From the NCBI GenBank assembly GCA_030591685.1, contig JAUVAX010000010.1, forward strand, positions 1 through 64,000: a DNA stretch of 64,000 nt, given 5' to 3'. A program made the translations under genes and the position numbers. The stretch is from Pseudobdellovibrionaceae bacterium. Lineage in GTDB: Bacteria > Bdellovibrionota > Bdellovibrionia > Bdellovibrionales > UBA1609. Of this stretch, positions 44,214 through 52,942 are shown piece by piece. Below the pieces are notes generated by a model. It saw nothing but the letters and a program-made list of their open reading frames with translations. It was not told the DNA's origin and made no database searches. Every line of letters starts with the position of its first letter. Position 1 is the stretch's first letter.

Positions 44214-44972
44214 ATGAAGCCTATGACAATGGATGAAGTAAAACTGATGGAGAAGGCCGGACGCTTGGCTGGGGAGACCTTAAAACACGTTGGCCAGTTT
44301 GTGAAAAGCGGAGTCTCTACAAATGAACTGGACAAAATAGTACATGATTACACTTTAACCAATGGGGCCGTACCGGCCACATTGGGTTATAATGGGTTTC
44401 CTAAGAGTGTGTGCACATCAGTGAATGAGTGTATTTGTCATGGGGTGCCGAGTGAGTATATTTTAAAAGATGGGGACATGTTGAATATTGATGTCACAAG
44501 CATTCTCAATGGGTTTCACGGTGATACATCGGGGATGTTTACTGTAGGCACGACTAAAAAAGAAACCTTAGATTTAATTAGCTGCGCTCAGCAGGCCATG
44601 GAAAAGGGGATAGAGGCCATTATGCCTAAAGGGACCACCGGTGATATTGGTTTTGCTATAAATAAGATTGTGACTAAAAAAGGGTACTACGTGGTCAAAG
44701 AAATTGGTGGCCATGGCATTGGAAGAACCTTTCATGGAGACCCTTTTGTGCCCTCGTTTGGTAAAAAGGGAAAGGGCGAGCTTATAAAGCCCTGGACGTG
44801 CTTAACCGTTGAGCCCATGGTCAATGAGAGCCCGGCCCCTATAAAGGAGTTTGCCATACCTAATTCTAACGTAAAGTACTATGAAACAGGTGATAACGCC
44901 CTGTCGGCACAGTTTGAGCATACAATATTAATAACAGACGAGTCTTTTGAGGTTTTAACCCTTGTGGATTAG
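44214..44972 (+). CDS. map: methionine aminopeptidase type I
   Basis: ATG 44214 (MKPMTMDEVK) with GGAG upstream replaces the TTG start at 44199. 252 residues. It removes N-terminal Met from nascent proteins. Metal ligands are in 'NIDVTSILNGFHGDTSG' (two Asp), 'GGHGIGRTFH' (His), 'LTVEPMV' (Glu) and 'FEHTILI' (Glu). The 'CHGVPSEY' substrate-pocket block is present. It stands alone with no N-terminal zinc finger extension. Confidence 0.96.
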   Translation: MKPMTMDEVKLMEKAGRLAGETLKHVGQFVKSGVSTNELDKIVHDYTLTNGAVPATLGYNGFPKSVCTSVNECICHGVPSEYILKDGDMLNIDVTSILNGFHGDTSGMFTVGTTKKETLDLISCAQQAMEKGIEAIMPKGTTGDIGFAINKIVTKKGYYVVKEIGGHGIGRTFHGDPFVPSFGKKGKGELIKPWTCLTVEPMVNESPAPIKEFAIPNSNVKYYETGDNALSAQFEHTILITDESFEVLTLVD

Positions 44973-45119
44973 AGAACTTTGCCTATGGGCGTAAAGTGAC
45001 TTTTTTAAGGAGTCGTTGTTTTATAAAGCGCAAGGCATAAAAAGTGAATAAAAGAGCTTCATTATAGCCTTGGTTCCATGTAATATATTTTAAATAAATT
45101 CTACTCTAAGGAGAATACG

Positions 45120-46508
45120 GTGAGCACTATGGCTATAAATGATATCCCCACACATGGGCCTTTTAAAGCAGGCACAAAAGAAGTTGATTACACAGTTTGT
45201 AAAGAAGCCATGGATAACCCCGAGAGGTTTAAAGAACTCGCGACTTGGGGTCGTAAAGAGATGAACATTGCCGAAGTTGAAATGCCAGGCCTTATGGCTT
45301 TAAGAAAAGAATTCGGAGACACCCAGCCTTTAAAGGGTGCACGAATTGCGGGTTGCTTACATATGACCATTCAAACAGCGGTACTTATTGAGACCCTTCA
45401 AGCTCTTGGGGCTTTTGTAAGATGGTCTTCTTGTAATATATTTTCAACTCAAGACCATGCGGCTTGTGCTGTAGCGGCTGCTGGTACTCCAGTGTTTGCC
45501 TGGAAAGGGCTCACCGAAGAAGAGTTCGTATGGTGTATAGAGCAAACTATTACGGGCTGGGGGGATGAAGGTTATGACCTGATCCTTGATGATGGAGGCG
45601 ACCTCACAAACATGATGCATGAGGACCGTTTTGCCGGCGAAATGAGACAAATAGTAGGTATTTCAGAAGAAACAACAACTGGAGTGCATAACCTTATTAA
45701 ACTAGCAGAGGCCGGAAAATTAAAAAAACCAGCCATTAATATTAATGACTCGGTGACAAAGTCAAAATTTGATAACCTCTATGGGTGTCGGGAGTCTCTT
45801 GCCGATGGTATTAAGCGGGCCACTGATGTTATGTTGGCCGGTAAAGTTGCCGTTGTTGCTGGCTACGGTGACGTGGGTAAAGGAAGCGCTCAGTCTTTAG
45901 GTAATTACGGAGCCCGAGTCTTGATTACTGAAATAGACCCTATATGCGCCCTTCAGGCTGCTATGGAGGGTTATGAAGTTGTAACTATGGATGAGGCTTG
46001 CTCTCGTGCCGATATTTTTGTGACGGCCACCGGGTGCTGTGAGGTAATTATGCCCACTCATTTTAAAAAAATGAAATCAGGCGCTATTGTTTGCAACATT
46101 GGTCACTTTGATAATGAAATTGATATGGATTGGTTGAACAAAAATTCTGAAATGGATGAAGTAAAGCCACAGGTTGATGTTCATAAGTTTTCAGATGGTC
46201 GTGAAATCATTGTGTTAGCAAAAGGCCGTTTAGTGAACCTAGGTTGTGCTACAGGCCACCCTTCGTTTGTGATGAGTAATTCGTTTAGTAACCAAGTGCT
46301 CGCTCAAATGGAACTATGGATGAATAAAGGTCAAAGTAAGTACGAAAAACTAGATGTCTACCGTTTACCAAAAGAACTAGATGAAAAGGTGGCGGCTTTG
46401 CACTTAGAAAAAATAGGCGTGAAGCTCTCTGTTTTATCAGACAAACAGTCGGCTTATTTGGGACTAAATCAAACAGGCCCATTTAAACCTGAACACTATA
46501 GGTACTAG
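45120..46508 (+). CDS. ahcY: adenosylhomocysteinase (S-adenosyl-L-homocysteine hydrolase)
   Basis: 462 residues, GTG start six bases after AAGGAG (an ATG three codons on is also possible but worse spaced). It splits SAH into adenosine and homocysteine, clearing the product of SAM-dependent methylations. '[17 protein letters not shown]', '[11 protein letters not shown]', the NAD-binding '[16 protein letters not shown]' and the C-terminal '[14 protein letters not shown]' are diagnostic. The 40-residue insertion typical of non-archaeal forms is present. I looked for an SAH riboswitch in the 147-base leader and did not recognise one. Two terminator hairpins follow. Confidence 0.96.
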   Translation: MSTMAINDIPTHGPFKAGTKEVDYTVCKEAMDNPERFKELATWGRKEMNIAEVEMPGLMALRKEFGDTQPLKGARIAGCLHMTIQTAVLIETLQALGAFVRWSSCNIFSTQDHAACAVAAAGTPVFAWKGLTEEEFVWCIEQTITGWGDEGYDLILDDGGDLTNMMHEDRFAGEMRQIVGISEETTTGVHNLIKLAEAGKLKKPAININDSVTKSKFDNLYGCRESLADGIKRATDVMLAGKVAVVAGYGDVGKGSAQSLGNYGARVLITEIDPICALQAAMEGYEVVTMDEACSRADIFVTATGCCEVIMPTHFKKMKSGAIVCNIGHFDNEIDMDWLNKNSEMDEVKPQVDVHKFSDGREIIVLAKGRLVNLGCATGHPSFVMSNSFSNQVLAQMELWMNKGQSKYEKLDVYRLPKELDEKVAALHLEKIGVKLSVLSDKQSAYLGLNQTGPFKPEHYRY

Positions 46509-46517
46509 GTACTATTA

Positions 46518-46552
46518 AGAGAAGAAAGTCTTTTTAAGCCTTCTTCTCTTTC
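46518..46552 (+). terminator. hairpin just after ahcY
   Basis: agagaagaa / ttcttctct form a perfect 9-bp stem with a 14-base loop and a short T-rich tail, nine bases after the ahcY stop codon. The likely primary terminator of ahcY. Confidence 0.65.
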
Positions 46553-46580
46553 TACATTACCTTTAGCCGTTACGAAAAAA

Positions 46581-46619
46581 AGCCTCGTTCGCCCTTTGCG
46601 CGAAAGAGGCTTTTTTTTT
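46581..46619 (+). terminator. strong intrinsic terminator downstream of ahcY
   Basis: A stem formed by agcctcgttcgc and gcgcgaaagaggct (one mismatch/bulge region) followed by a run of nine Ts and preceded by seven As, so it can act on both strands. It is about 70 bases after ahcY and would act as a back-up; on the other strand it would end the FMN reductase gene. Confidence 0.85.
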
Positions 46620-46725
46620 AAACGAGCAAGCAGGGATCAGTTTAAAATCTAATTATATTTTTATATTATTGTTTTACTCGTAGCCCTGCTGCACTGAGAG
46701 TGGCATCTAGAGATTAAAAAATGAT

Positions 46726-47304
46726 TTAACTGGGCTCAGTCAGTGAGTTCGCATGAAGGTTTTCTGAGTTCAGCGCTTTAACAAACTTTATAAACCCTTT
46801 GGTTTGTTTTTCTAATAGTGCATAAAGGGCTTCATCTTTTATTTCATTATTTTTAACAATATCCCAAACGTTTGTTATAAAAACCCGTTCAGGGTACATA
46901 AAAGCGTTTCTGTAGCCAAATACACCCTGAAGGTGTTCAACAGGCCTTAACCCACCAAATCGCCCCCCTAAGCCTATAAAGCATACAGGGCGGTACTCAA
47001 AACTTTTAGGGTAGCTCCAATGGTCTATGAAAGTCTTTAATGCTCCGGGGAAGGAGCCATTGTACTCAGGTACAACAACTATAAGCCCATCTGAGAGGTC
47101 AATTTTTTCTATGGCTTGGGCAATATCTTGGGGCTTTTTTTTATCACCATAATATTCATTGTCTAAGTTTTGTAAATTAAGAGTCTCTAAGTTTATAATC
47201 TCAGGGGTTTCAGTGTCATGCTTAGAGTAAAGTGCTTGGATAGCCCTTGAGACTTCAGCGCTCTTTGAGGCGGGCCTGTTTGTGCCACAAATTATATGTT
47301 TCAT
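46726..47304 (-). CDS. NADPH-dependent FMN reductase family protein
   Basis: 192 residues of the flavodoxin-like NADPH-dependent FMN reductase family: phosphate-binding loop 'CGTNRPASKSAEVSR', second FMN contact 'VVVPEYNGSFPGALKTFIDHWS' and 'IGLGGRFGGLRPVEHL'. Typical roles are quinone, azo-dye or chromate reduction, or FMN reduction for a partner oxygenase; none is indicated here. AAGGAG lies upstream of the ATG. It is monocistronic with a shared bidirectional terminator on its downstream side. Confidence 0.9.
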   Translation of the reverse strand: MKHIICGTNRPASKSAEVSRAIQALYSKHDTETPEIINLETLNLQNLDNEYYGDKKKPQDIAQAIEKIDLSDGLIVVVPEYNGSFPGALKTFIDHWSYPKSFEYRPVCFIGLGGRFGGLRPVEHLQGVFGYRNAFMYPERVFITNVWDIVKNNEIKDEALYALLEKQTKGFIKFVKALNSENLHANSLTEPS

Positions 47305-47360
47305 ACTTGAGGGACTCCTTTTTAAATGAACTTATCTGTGAAACAAGACTCTGTATACAA

Positions 47361-47390
47361 AAAAAAGAGGGCCAATGAGCCCTCTTTTTT
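47361..47390 (-). terminator. bidirectional terminator after carbonic anhydrase gene
   Basis: aaaaaagagggc / gccctctttttt is a 12-bp perfect stem with a 6-base loop and both A- and T-tracts. On the minus strand it lies 24 bases after the stop of the alpha carbonic anhydrase gene. Confidence 0.85.
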
Positions 47391-47413
47391 TTAAAAATAA
47401 AATATATAATAAA

Positions 47414-48235
47414 TTAATAGTTAGTGCTGGTCCTGCCATGGAGTCGTTGAACGGGGCGATTGTTGGTTTTATAAAAAGACTTTAGCTTTTTTATTTGCTG
47501 GGCTGAGGCGGTGATAGGGGTATTTAAAATGCTCCATAGTACGCCCTCTGTGCAAGGAGGTGTTGTTAATGAGCCCTTGTATGAGTAATGGGTCATAATA
47601 GGGGGCAACAGTTGGCCAGGGTTTAATTTCAATTTTGTGGAGTTAATCTTGTTTTTTTGAGAGGGGATACTTTTTAAAATAGTATCTAAATGGGGATTTG
47701 AGTTTCCTTGAGAGATCATCACGGCAATCACAGCAATGGCCCCTGAGGAGTTTTTATGAACAAAGTGAATCTCAGCAGGGTAGTGCTTGCCGCTGATTGT
47801 GTGCTCACTGGGTGAGTGAAAGTGGAGCTGTTGTAAGGAGTATATGGAGCTAGAGATGCTAGCTAACTGCTGAGAGGCAAAGTGAACTTTAACTGAATGC
47901 CCCGTGTCTGAGGTGGTTAAGGGCTCATCCATGTATTTAAATTGAAGTGTTCGTTTTTCATTAGGTTTTCTCCATATTAAATTAATTGGAGATTGAGACT
48001 TGCCATTTTTACAGGCCGCGTATTCGGGGCTTAGGTTACCCCAGAGTTCAGGGCCAAAGAGACCTTCGTAGCTCCAATGGGTGGTTAGTTTATTTGGGCT
48101 TTTGGGACTCAACATTTTCTTAGGGGCTTTTTGTTGTGCTTTTGTCCCTGGCAGAGTGGCTGACTTCTTTTTGTTTTTAGAGGAACAAGAGACAATAAGA
48201 GTTAATAACGATATGACAATTAGTAGATGTTTCAT
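47414..48235 (-). CDS. alpha-type carbonic anhydrase, lipoprotein
   Basis: I moved the start to ATG 48235, giving the signal MKHLLIVISLLTLIVSCSS (lipobox IVSC); the track N-terminus has no such feature. About 273 residues. The alpha-carbonic anhydrase zinc ligands are in 'LQQLHFHSPSEH' and 'AEIHFVH'. The substrate pocket block 'SLTTPPCTEGVLW' is intact. The Lys/Pro-rich stretch after the lipidated Cys is probably a linker. It would hydrate CO2 in the periplasm, complementing the cytoplasmic gamma-class protein in the window. Confidence 0.9.
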   Translation of the reverse strand: MKHLLIVISLLTLIVSCSSKNKKKSATLPGTKAQQKAPKKMLSPKSPNKLTTHWSYEGLFGPELWGNLSPEYAACKNGKSQSPINLIWRKPNEKRTLQFKYMDEPLTTSDTGHSVKVHFASQQLASISSSIYSLQQLHFHSPSEHTISGKHYPAEIHFVHKNSSGAIAVIAVMISQGNSNPHLDTILKSIPSQKNKINSTKLKLNPGQLLPPIMTHYSYKGSLTTPPCTEGVLWSILNTPITASAQQIKKLKSFYKTNNRPVQRLHGRTSTNY

Positions 48236-48354
48236 TGATGACCTTCTTTTATTAGAATTTTTTAGTTCAGTGTTTATTTTAATGAAGTTTTCAAAAAGCA
48301 CAAAAAGAAGTTCACATTTTAACGTGACGCGTAATATTGAGTAAAACATATATC

Positions 48355-49167
48355 ATGTCTTATGGAGAGGTTTTAGTATGGAGTCCTTTTATAAAAGGAG
48401 ACTTTAGTTTGCTATTAAAGCCAATATACCTACTTTGGGGACTTTTTTTAGGCGCTATTTTTATTATATACACAATGATCATTTCATTTGTGCTTGTAGT
48501 GATGGCGCTATTTATGAACGACAAAACATTTTTTCATAAATTCATCAGTGTTGTGTGGGGCCGTTCTTTATTGTTTATGTGCTCTGTTCGTCATGAAGCA
48601 AGAGGTTTAGAGCATTTAAAAGGCAATCAGGGGGGCTTACTATTATTTAATCATGCTAGTAATTTTGATATTGTCGCCTTAGTCGCCAGCTTTCCGCAGT
48701 TAAATTTTGGAGCCAAGGCTGAATTGTTTAGGGTGCCCTTTTTGAGTCGAGGGATGAAGCTTCTGGGGGCACTCCCCATTTATAGAAAAAAAAGATTTAA
48801 GGTTCTACAAATATATAAAGAGGCCGAGTCTCGTATGAAAGACGGTGAGTACTTTGCTTTAGCTCCTGAAGGCATGAGGGTTGATAACGACTCAATACAG
48901 CCCTTTCGATCAGGCCCCTTTTTATTTGCTGTGGGGGCTGGAGGAGACATCTATCCCACAGTTATAGCAGGTGCTCGTCAAGTAATGAAAAAAAACAGCC
49001 CATTTGTTAACCCAGGTCGCTTGGGCGGACGAATCATTGTAGAGATACTGCCTCCTCATTCAACAAAGGGGCTTTCTCAAGAGGATATCAAAACTCTAAA
49101 AAAACAAATATTTGAAAAAATGAACGATAAACATATTCTTTTAAGAAAAGAAATGGGCATTAATTAG
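48355..49167 (+). CDS. plsC: 1-acyl-sn-glycerol-3-phosphate acyltransferase (PlsC-like)
   Basis: ATG 48355 (MSYGEVLVW) replaces the track's TTG. 270 residues with an N-terminal membrane helix ('YLLWGLFLGAIFIIYTMIISFVL'). The acyltransferase motifs are 'FNHASNFDIVAL' (NHxxxxD), 'GALPIYRKKR', 'APEGMRVD' (motif III; Met replaces the common Thr) and 'YPTVIAG'. It acylates lysophosphatidic acid or a related glycerolipid in membrane-lipid synthesis. Its 3' end overlaps the convergent barrel gene by eight bases. Confidence 0.88.
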   Translation: MSYGEVLVWSPFIKGDFSLLLKPIYLLWGLFLGAIFIIYTMIISFVLVVMALFMNDKTFFHKFISVVWGRSLLFMCSVRHEARGLEHLKGNQGGLLLFNHASNFDIVALVASFPQLNFGAKAELFRVPFLSRGMKLLGALPIYRKKRFKVLQIYKEAESRMKDGEYFALAPEGMRVDNDSIQPFRSGPFLFAVGAGGDIYPTVIAGARQVMKKNSPFVNPGRLGGRIIVEILPPHSTKGLSQEDIKTLKKQIFEKMNDKHILLRKEMGIN

Positions 49168-49708
49168 AAGTGGTATTTTCATCACTGTCATCCCAAAAAT
49201 GATAGGTGAGCCCAACGCCGATATAAAGTGATTTACCAGGCCCTATGTTAAGTTTAATATCTGAGCGTATAAATAAAGGGCCAGAGATTTGACTGGTAAA
49301 GCCAAACCCTCCATGGATCCCTGATTTAGCTGTATAGTCAAAAGTAAAAACTTGAGTGGGGGCTCTTTTGTATCTGTGATAATCCATCCCTAGGGTCATA
49401 AACCCATTCACGACATCATAAGCCTCAAAATCTATACGCATCCCTATAGAGGCATTCATATAATCTACATCACCACCTCGCCCACTAATGTACATAAATT
49501 CAAAGTGAGTGAGTTTAGTCGGAAAGCTCGCATGGATGCCCGTAAATGTGAGCATTTCCTTAACCCCGCTAGAAACCCCTTTAGGTAAAAATTTACCCAT
49601 AGTAAGCCCAACTTCCCACGCCTTTTGCGGGTAAAACAAAACATCCTCAACACAGTGCGCCCTTGGTGCAGCGAGGAGTATAAATAAAAGTGTGAAAATC
49701 CGAATCAT
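49160..49708 (-). CDS. small outer-membrane beta-barrel-like protein
   Basis: 182 residues with a signal peptide (MIRIFTLLFILLAAPRAHC). The mature part has alternating strand patterns ('EVGLTMGKFLPKG', 'FMTLGMDYHRYKR', 'IHGGFGFTSQISGPLFIRSD', 'LYIGVGLTYHFWDD'), as in eight-strand barrels such as PagL- or acyloxyacyl-hydrolase-like proteins, but the catalytic residues of those are not recognised. It overlaps the upstream membrane gene by four bases (ATGA) and is last in a four-gene operon. Confidence 0.75.
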   Translation of the reverse strand: MIRIFTLLFILLAAPRAHCVEDVLFYPQKAWEVGLTMGKFLPKGVSSGVKEMLTFTGIHASFPTKLTHFEFMYISGRGGDVDYMNASIGMRIDFEAYDVVNGFMTLGMDYHRYKRAPTQVFTFDYTAKSGIHGGFGFTSQISGPLFIRSDIKLNIGPGKSLYIGVGLTYHFWDDSDENTTSN

Positions 49709-50487
49709 AGCTTTCCAAACGTATCTTGAGTTTTACTCTTAATATCAATGCTTTTGTTATCAAGCTCATCTAAAATAACTAAACAGGTGTCATGGACAAG
49801 CAAAAGTGCTGGATTTGAGTTAAATCTAGATAGAGACTTTAAAAAGGTGAGTGTTGTTTTTGCCCAAAATTCAACACTTTTAAAGGCTTCGGTATTATTG
49901 TTGTTAATAGTGCTTTTCCATTGAGCCGTTAAGTTTTTAACAGTTTCCATGAATTCACTTTGGGCCTTAAAAGCCAGTCTCAAAATTTTTGAAAATATTA
50001 ATAGTGGTAAAAGTATTCCAAAAGTAAAACTAAATATAAGGCTGAATATAAGTAACCCCTTGAGACTATTTAATGACTCTTGATTTTTACTAATTTTATT
50101 TGAATTATTAACAATCCATTTTGACAGATCCTTTTTTAGTAAAGTTAAATTAGCACTTGATTGGAAATTTATAAGGCCTTCTCTCAGAATTTGCTCAGAC
50201 CAATTAAAGCTCTGGGGTTTTAACTTTGACCTTTCAAGTTTTACGAGCTTATTCCAAAGGCCCATTTTTTTGATAGACTCTTTGTTTTCAACTTTAGTAA
50301 TGTCACTAATAAGGCTGTAAATCGTCCCCGTAACCTTTTGTAGTTCATTTGTACTACTTAAGGTGTCGTTGTTAGCTTTGTGGTAAAACACTATAAATCC
50401 AACTCCTGAGATCATAAAAAAAATATTAAAAAAGAGCACGAAAATAAAACACCATTTTAACAATTTTAATTTTGTAAATACGTTCAT
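49705..50487 (-). CDS. membrane protein with periplasmic helical domain
   Basis: 260 residues. Two transmembrane helices (about 10-35 and 140-165) flank a periplasmic, helix-rich domain resembling four-helix-bundle sensor domains of chemoreceptors. The cytosolic C-terminus (about 165-260) is helical. There is no HAMP or output domain that I can name. It lies 14 bases after the AI-2E transporter gene and overlaps the barrel gene. The function is unknown; co-transcription suggests a membrane-associated complex or shared regulation. Confidence 0.7.
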   Translation of the reverse strand: MNVFTKLKLLKWCFIFVLFFNIFFMISGVGFIVFYHKANNDTLSSTNELQKVTGTIYSLISDITKVENKESIKKMGLWNKLVKLERSKLKPQSFNWSEQILREGLINFQSSANLTLLKKDLSKWIVNNSNKISKNQESLNSLKGLLIFSLIFSFTFGILLPLLIFSKILRLAFKAQSEFMETVKNLTAQWKSTINNNNTEAFKSVEFWAKTTLTFLKSLSRFNSNPALLLVHDTCLVILDELDNKSIDIKSKTQDTFGKL

Positions 50488-50501
50488 AATAACAGCCTCA
50501 G

Positions 50502-51764
50502 TTAAATAATTTTATATGATTTAAGTTCTCTAAATAATGTTCCAAAAATAACTTTAAATATTACAATAGTGGGTATGGCTAAAAGCATACCCGCTACGCC
50601 TAAAATGAGAGACCCGCCCATTACACCAAGGACAATAACAAGTGGATGTAAGTTGACAACACTACCGAGCACAAAGGGTTGGTATATAGAGTTATCTAAG
50701 AACTGAACAAAAAGAACAATGACAAGAACTGCAAAAACTAAATTTTGATCTGTTATAAAAGGGAGTACAGAGTCGATGTTTTCAATAATAAGAGCATAAC
50801 TCATTCCGAAAACTAAACCGATAACTGGACCTAAAAAAGGAATGGCATTTGAAACTCCGGCAAATAAACCAATTAATATGGCCACTTTAAAGTTTAAGCC
50901 AATAATAAAAAGTCCCAATGTCAAACTTAGGCCCACAAGGGCACATTGTAATAGAGTTCCACGTAAATAATTGCCAAGGGCGATGTCAACCTCATCAATA
51001 ACGGTTAAAGAAAGTTCAAAATATTTATTGGGTATTTTTTGTATTAGGTATTTAGGAGTTTTGCCTTTATCAAATAATAAAAAAATAAATACAAATGGCA
51101 GCACAAGCCAGGTGGAGAGGGTGTTAACTATTTTACCGAGTAAAGAGGTGTTGTGATCAATAGAAGTGACGACGCTGCTGGCCACCGTATCCGCTGAGTC
51201 CTCAATGAGCGAGGATTTGCTGGATAACTTTTGATTGTGTAAGAAGTAGCTAAAGTACTTTCTCTTTATCTCAGCAGGGGTTGTGTTATTATAGTTAGAT
51301 ATAAAGAGGCTTTGCTGTTGCTTGTTGAGTTCGAGCCATTTATTTACTGTATCAATAAAAGGGGTGATTTCATTTTTAAGTAAGGAGTGAATAAAATTAC
51401 CATGAGCCTTGTCATTATCAAGACCCATAAGGGAGTTGTATTTTTCGTTAAATTTATATTGTACGCGCACCATAAGTTCAATTTTTTGATTTTCATCTGG
51501 GATTTGAGATTTTATAAAAATATAAGCATTAAAAAGGCCATAGCAAAATAAGGAAAGTAGGAGCACAACGCTTAGTCCTTCGGGTATTTTAAAAAATTTA
51601 AATGAATTAATAAGTGGCTTAAAAAGATAAGCAAGAAGAACTCCAATAATTGTAGGTAGTAGGAGAGGGCTTAATTTCCAAAATAGAAATAAAAATATAA
51701 AAGCAGATAGAATGCCAGTTAGAGCGTAAAGTATTTTTCTTCTACGGGCTCTAGAGGTTTCCAT
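50502..51764 (-). CDS. AI-2E family transporter
   Basis: 420 residues, about eight transmembrane helices. The family signatures 'LLPTIIGVLLAYLFKPLIN' near the N-terminus, 'GVSNAIPFLGPVIG' and 'LDNSIYQPFVLGSVVNLHPLVIVLGVMGG' are present. Family members are proton-coupled efflux or permease proteins (e.g. TqsA for AI-2; Na+/H+ antiport in others). The start codon overlaps the stop of the cNMP-binding gene (TAATG), so translation is coupled. Substrate is not evident. Confidence 0.9.
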   Translation of the reverse strand: METSRARRRKILYALTGILSAFIFLFLFWKLSPLLLPTIIGVLLAYLFKPLINSFKFFKIPEGLSVVLLLSLFCYGLFNAYIFIKSQIPDENQKIELMVRVQYKFNEKYNSLMGLDNDKAHGNFIHSLLKNEITPFIDTVNKWLELNKQQQSLFISNYNNTTPAEIKRKYFSYFLHNQKLSSKSSLIEDSADTVASSVVTSIDHNTSLLGKIVNTLSTWLVLPFVFIFLLFDKGKTPKYLIQKIPNKYFELSLTVIDEVDIALGNYLRGTLLQCALVGLSLTLGLFIIGLNFKVAILIGLFAGVSNAIPFLGPVIGLVFGMSYALIIENIDSVLPFITDQNLVFAVLVIVLFVQFLDNSIYQPFVLGSVVNLHPLVIVLGVMGGSLILGVAGMLLAIPTIVIFKVIFGTLFRELKSYKII

Positions 51765-52276
51765 TAAACCAACTTATTTGTGGCTTTTAGGCGTTCAGCA
51801 ATAAGTATTGAAAGCGATTGGTATATTTTCGAGGAAATCTCAGGCTCTGATGAAATCAATTTATCAAGTCCCTTCCTAAACAAGGCAAGAACTTTTGTAG
51901 GTTTTGTTGCTCTAGCGGAGGCTGATCGAGGGGAGTTGTCCAGCAAGGCCAGTTCTCCAAAAAAGGTACCATCTTCAAGGAGTGCAAGTTGAACTTTTTT
52001 TTCTTGCTCATTTATGATTTCAATTGAAACCTCACCTTCTTGAATTATAAAAATTGCGGCGCCTGGTTGGCCTTGCTCAAAAATACATTCATTAGGCTCA
52101 TACCTGCGGGTGTGTAGTACTTTTGTGAGTAATTTTAACTGATAGGGAACTAAACTTTCAAATAGCGGTATTTTTTGTAATACCTCTAGCGTTGATTTTT
52201 GCTCGCTACTAATTCTTCGATGAAATATATTCTTCCATAGGAGACTATGGGCTGTAGTTTCGTTTTGTTGACTCAT
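51764..52276 (-). CDS. cyclic-nucleotide-binding-domain protein
   Basis: ATG 52276 (MSQQNETTAHS) with AAAGGA upstream is used in place of the track's N-terminal extension. 170 residues: a short helical N-terminus and one cNMP-binding beta-barrel with 'GQPGAAIFIIQEGEVSIEI' and the phosphate-binding cassette 'FFGELALLDNSPRSASARA' with its Arg. There is no HTH, so it is not a CRP-type transcription factor; it may regulate the AI-2E transporter or another partner through cAMP or cGMP. It leads the operon. Confidence 0.88.
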   Translation of the reverse strand: MSQQNETTAHSLLWKNIFHRRISSEQKSTLEVLQKIPLFESLVPYQLKLLTKVLHTRRYEPNECIFEQGQPGAAIFIIQEGEVSIEIINEQEKKVQLALLEDGTFFGELALLDNSPRSASARATKPTKVLALFRKGLDKLISSEPEISSKIYQSLSILIAERLKATNKLV

Positions 52277-52942
52277 GGTTGCAAATCCTTTTTGTGCCTT
52301 ATGTTTTATCGGTATTTTAAGCTTAAGAATCAACGGATTTACGTCTAGCTCAAGTCAGATGTAATGCTGAAATCTTAAGTCAGGAGCCTAGTGTTTAGTT
52401 ATTAAGCCTATAGTCGTGTCATTTGCAGCCCCGTGGTTTAAGTATGAACTTATACATTACGTTTACAGGGCTTTTGATAAATAACAGTTAATCTGAGTTT
52501 AAAAAACCATGATTAACTCTAAATAATGATTACCGTGATTTAACCAGGTTTATGGAGTTCTAATGAGATGGCTTGAACTCTTTACGATCGTTACCTGAAT
52601 CGAACTGTAGATCTTCTTGTAAGTTCCCTAAAGTAACACTGAGGCCCTTTGTTAGTTCAAATTAACAGGGATAAAATTTTTTACAAAATAAAAGTGAGAT
52701 GCGCCCAATAAATGCTAATGGCATGTCCGGGCCCTCTACCTTACGGTGTTCTATATTGATAATACTGTCAGCATCTCACTTTAGCTCAGTTTTTTGAAAT
52801 TTGATCGCCTCTGGAGTGTTTTAGTACACTTACGAGTCATACTGATTCATAGGAGTTAATATATTCTAAATAATTGAGTAAAATAGCTAATCTTTAGTCG
52901 TTAAAAGACCGTTTAATATTGTATGTGTAAGGGAGTAAAATA
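52277..52942. other. 666-base intergenic region holding a candidate structured RNA
   Basis: Between the divergent cNMP-binding gene and the receiver-like gene. No ORF of sensible composition is present. It holds the long-range 12-bp inverted repeat annotated below, A/T-rich upstream regions, and no recognised riboswitch, tRNA, tmRNA or SRP core. At this size for a dense genome it is likely to hold regulatory or RNA elements. Confidence 0.5.
52691..52782. ncRNA. candidate structured RNA closed by a 12-bp stem
   Basis: aaagtgagatgc (52691-52702) and gcatctcacttt (52771-52782) pair perfectly over 12 bases around a 68-base interior containing smaller stems (atgc/gcat, gggccc). On the plus strand a T6 run follows 10 bases later, as at a terminator. 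It resembles a small RNA with a closing stem. It lacks the conserved cores of SRP and 6S RNA that I could check by eye. The strand is unproven. Confidence 0.4.

Noticed and set aside
44973-45119. Possible SAH riboswitch before ahcY
   Set aside because: The conserved core of SAH riboswitches is not recognisable by eye; a covariance search would decide.
52691-52782. SRP RNA or 6S RNA
   Set aside because: The GGAAG/AGCA apical core of SRP RNA is absent, and the length is too short for 6S RNA; kept only as an unclassified candidate RNA.
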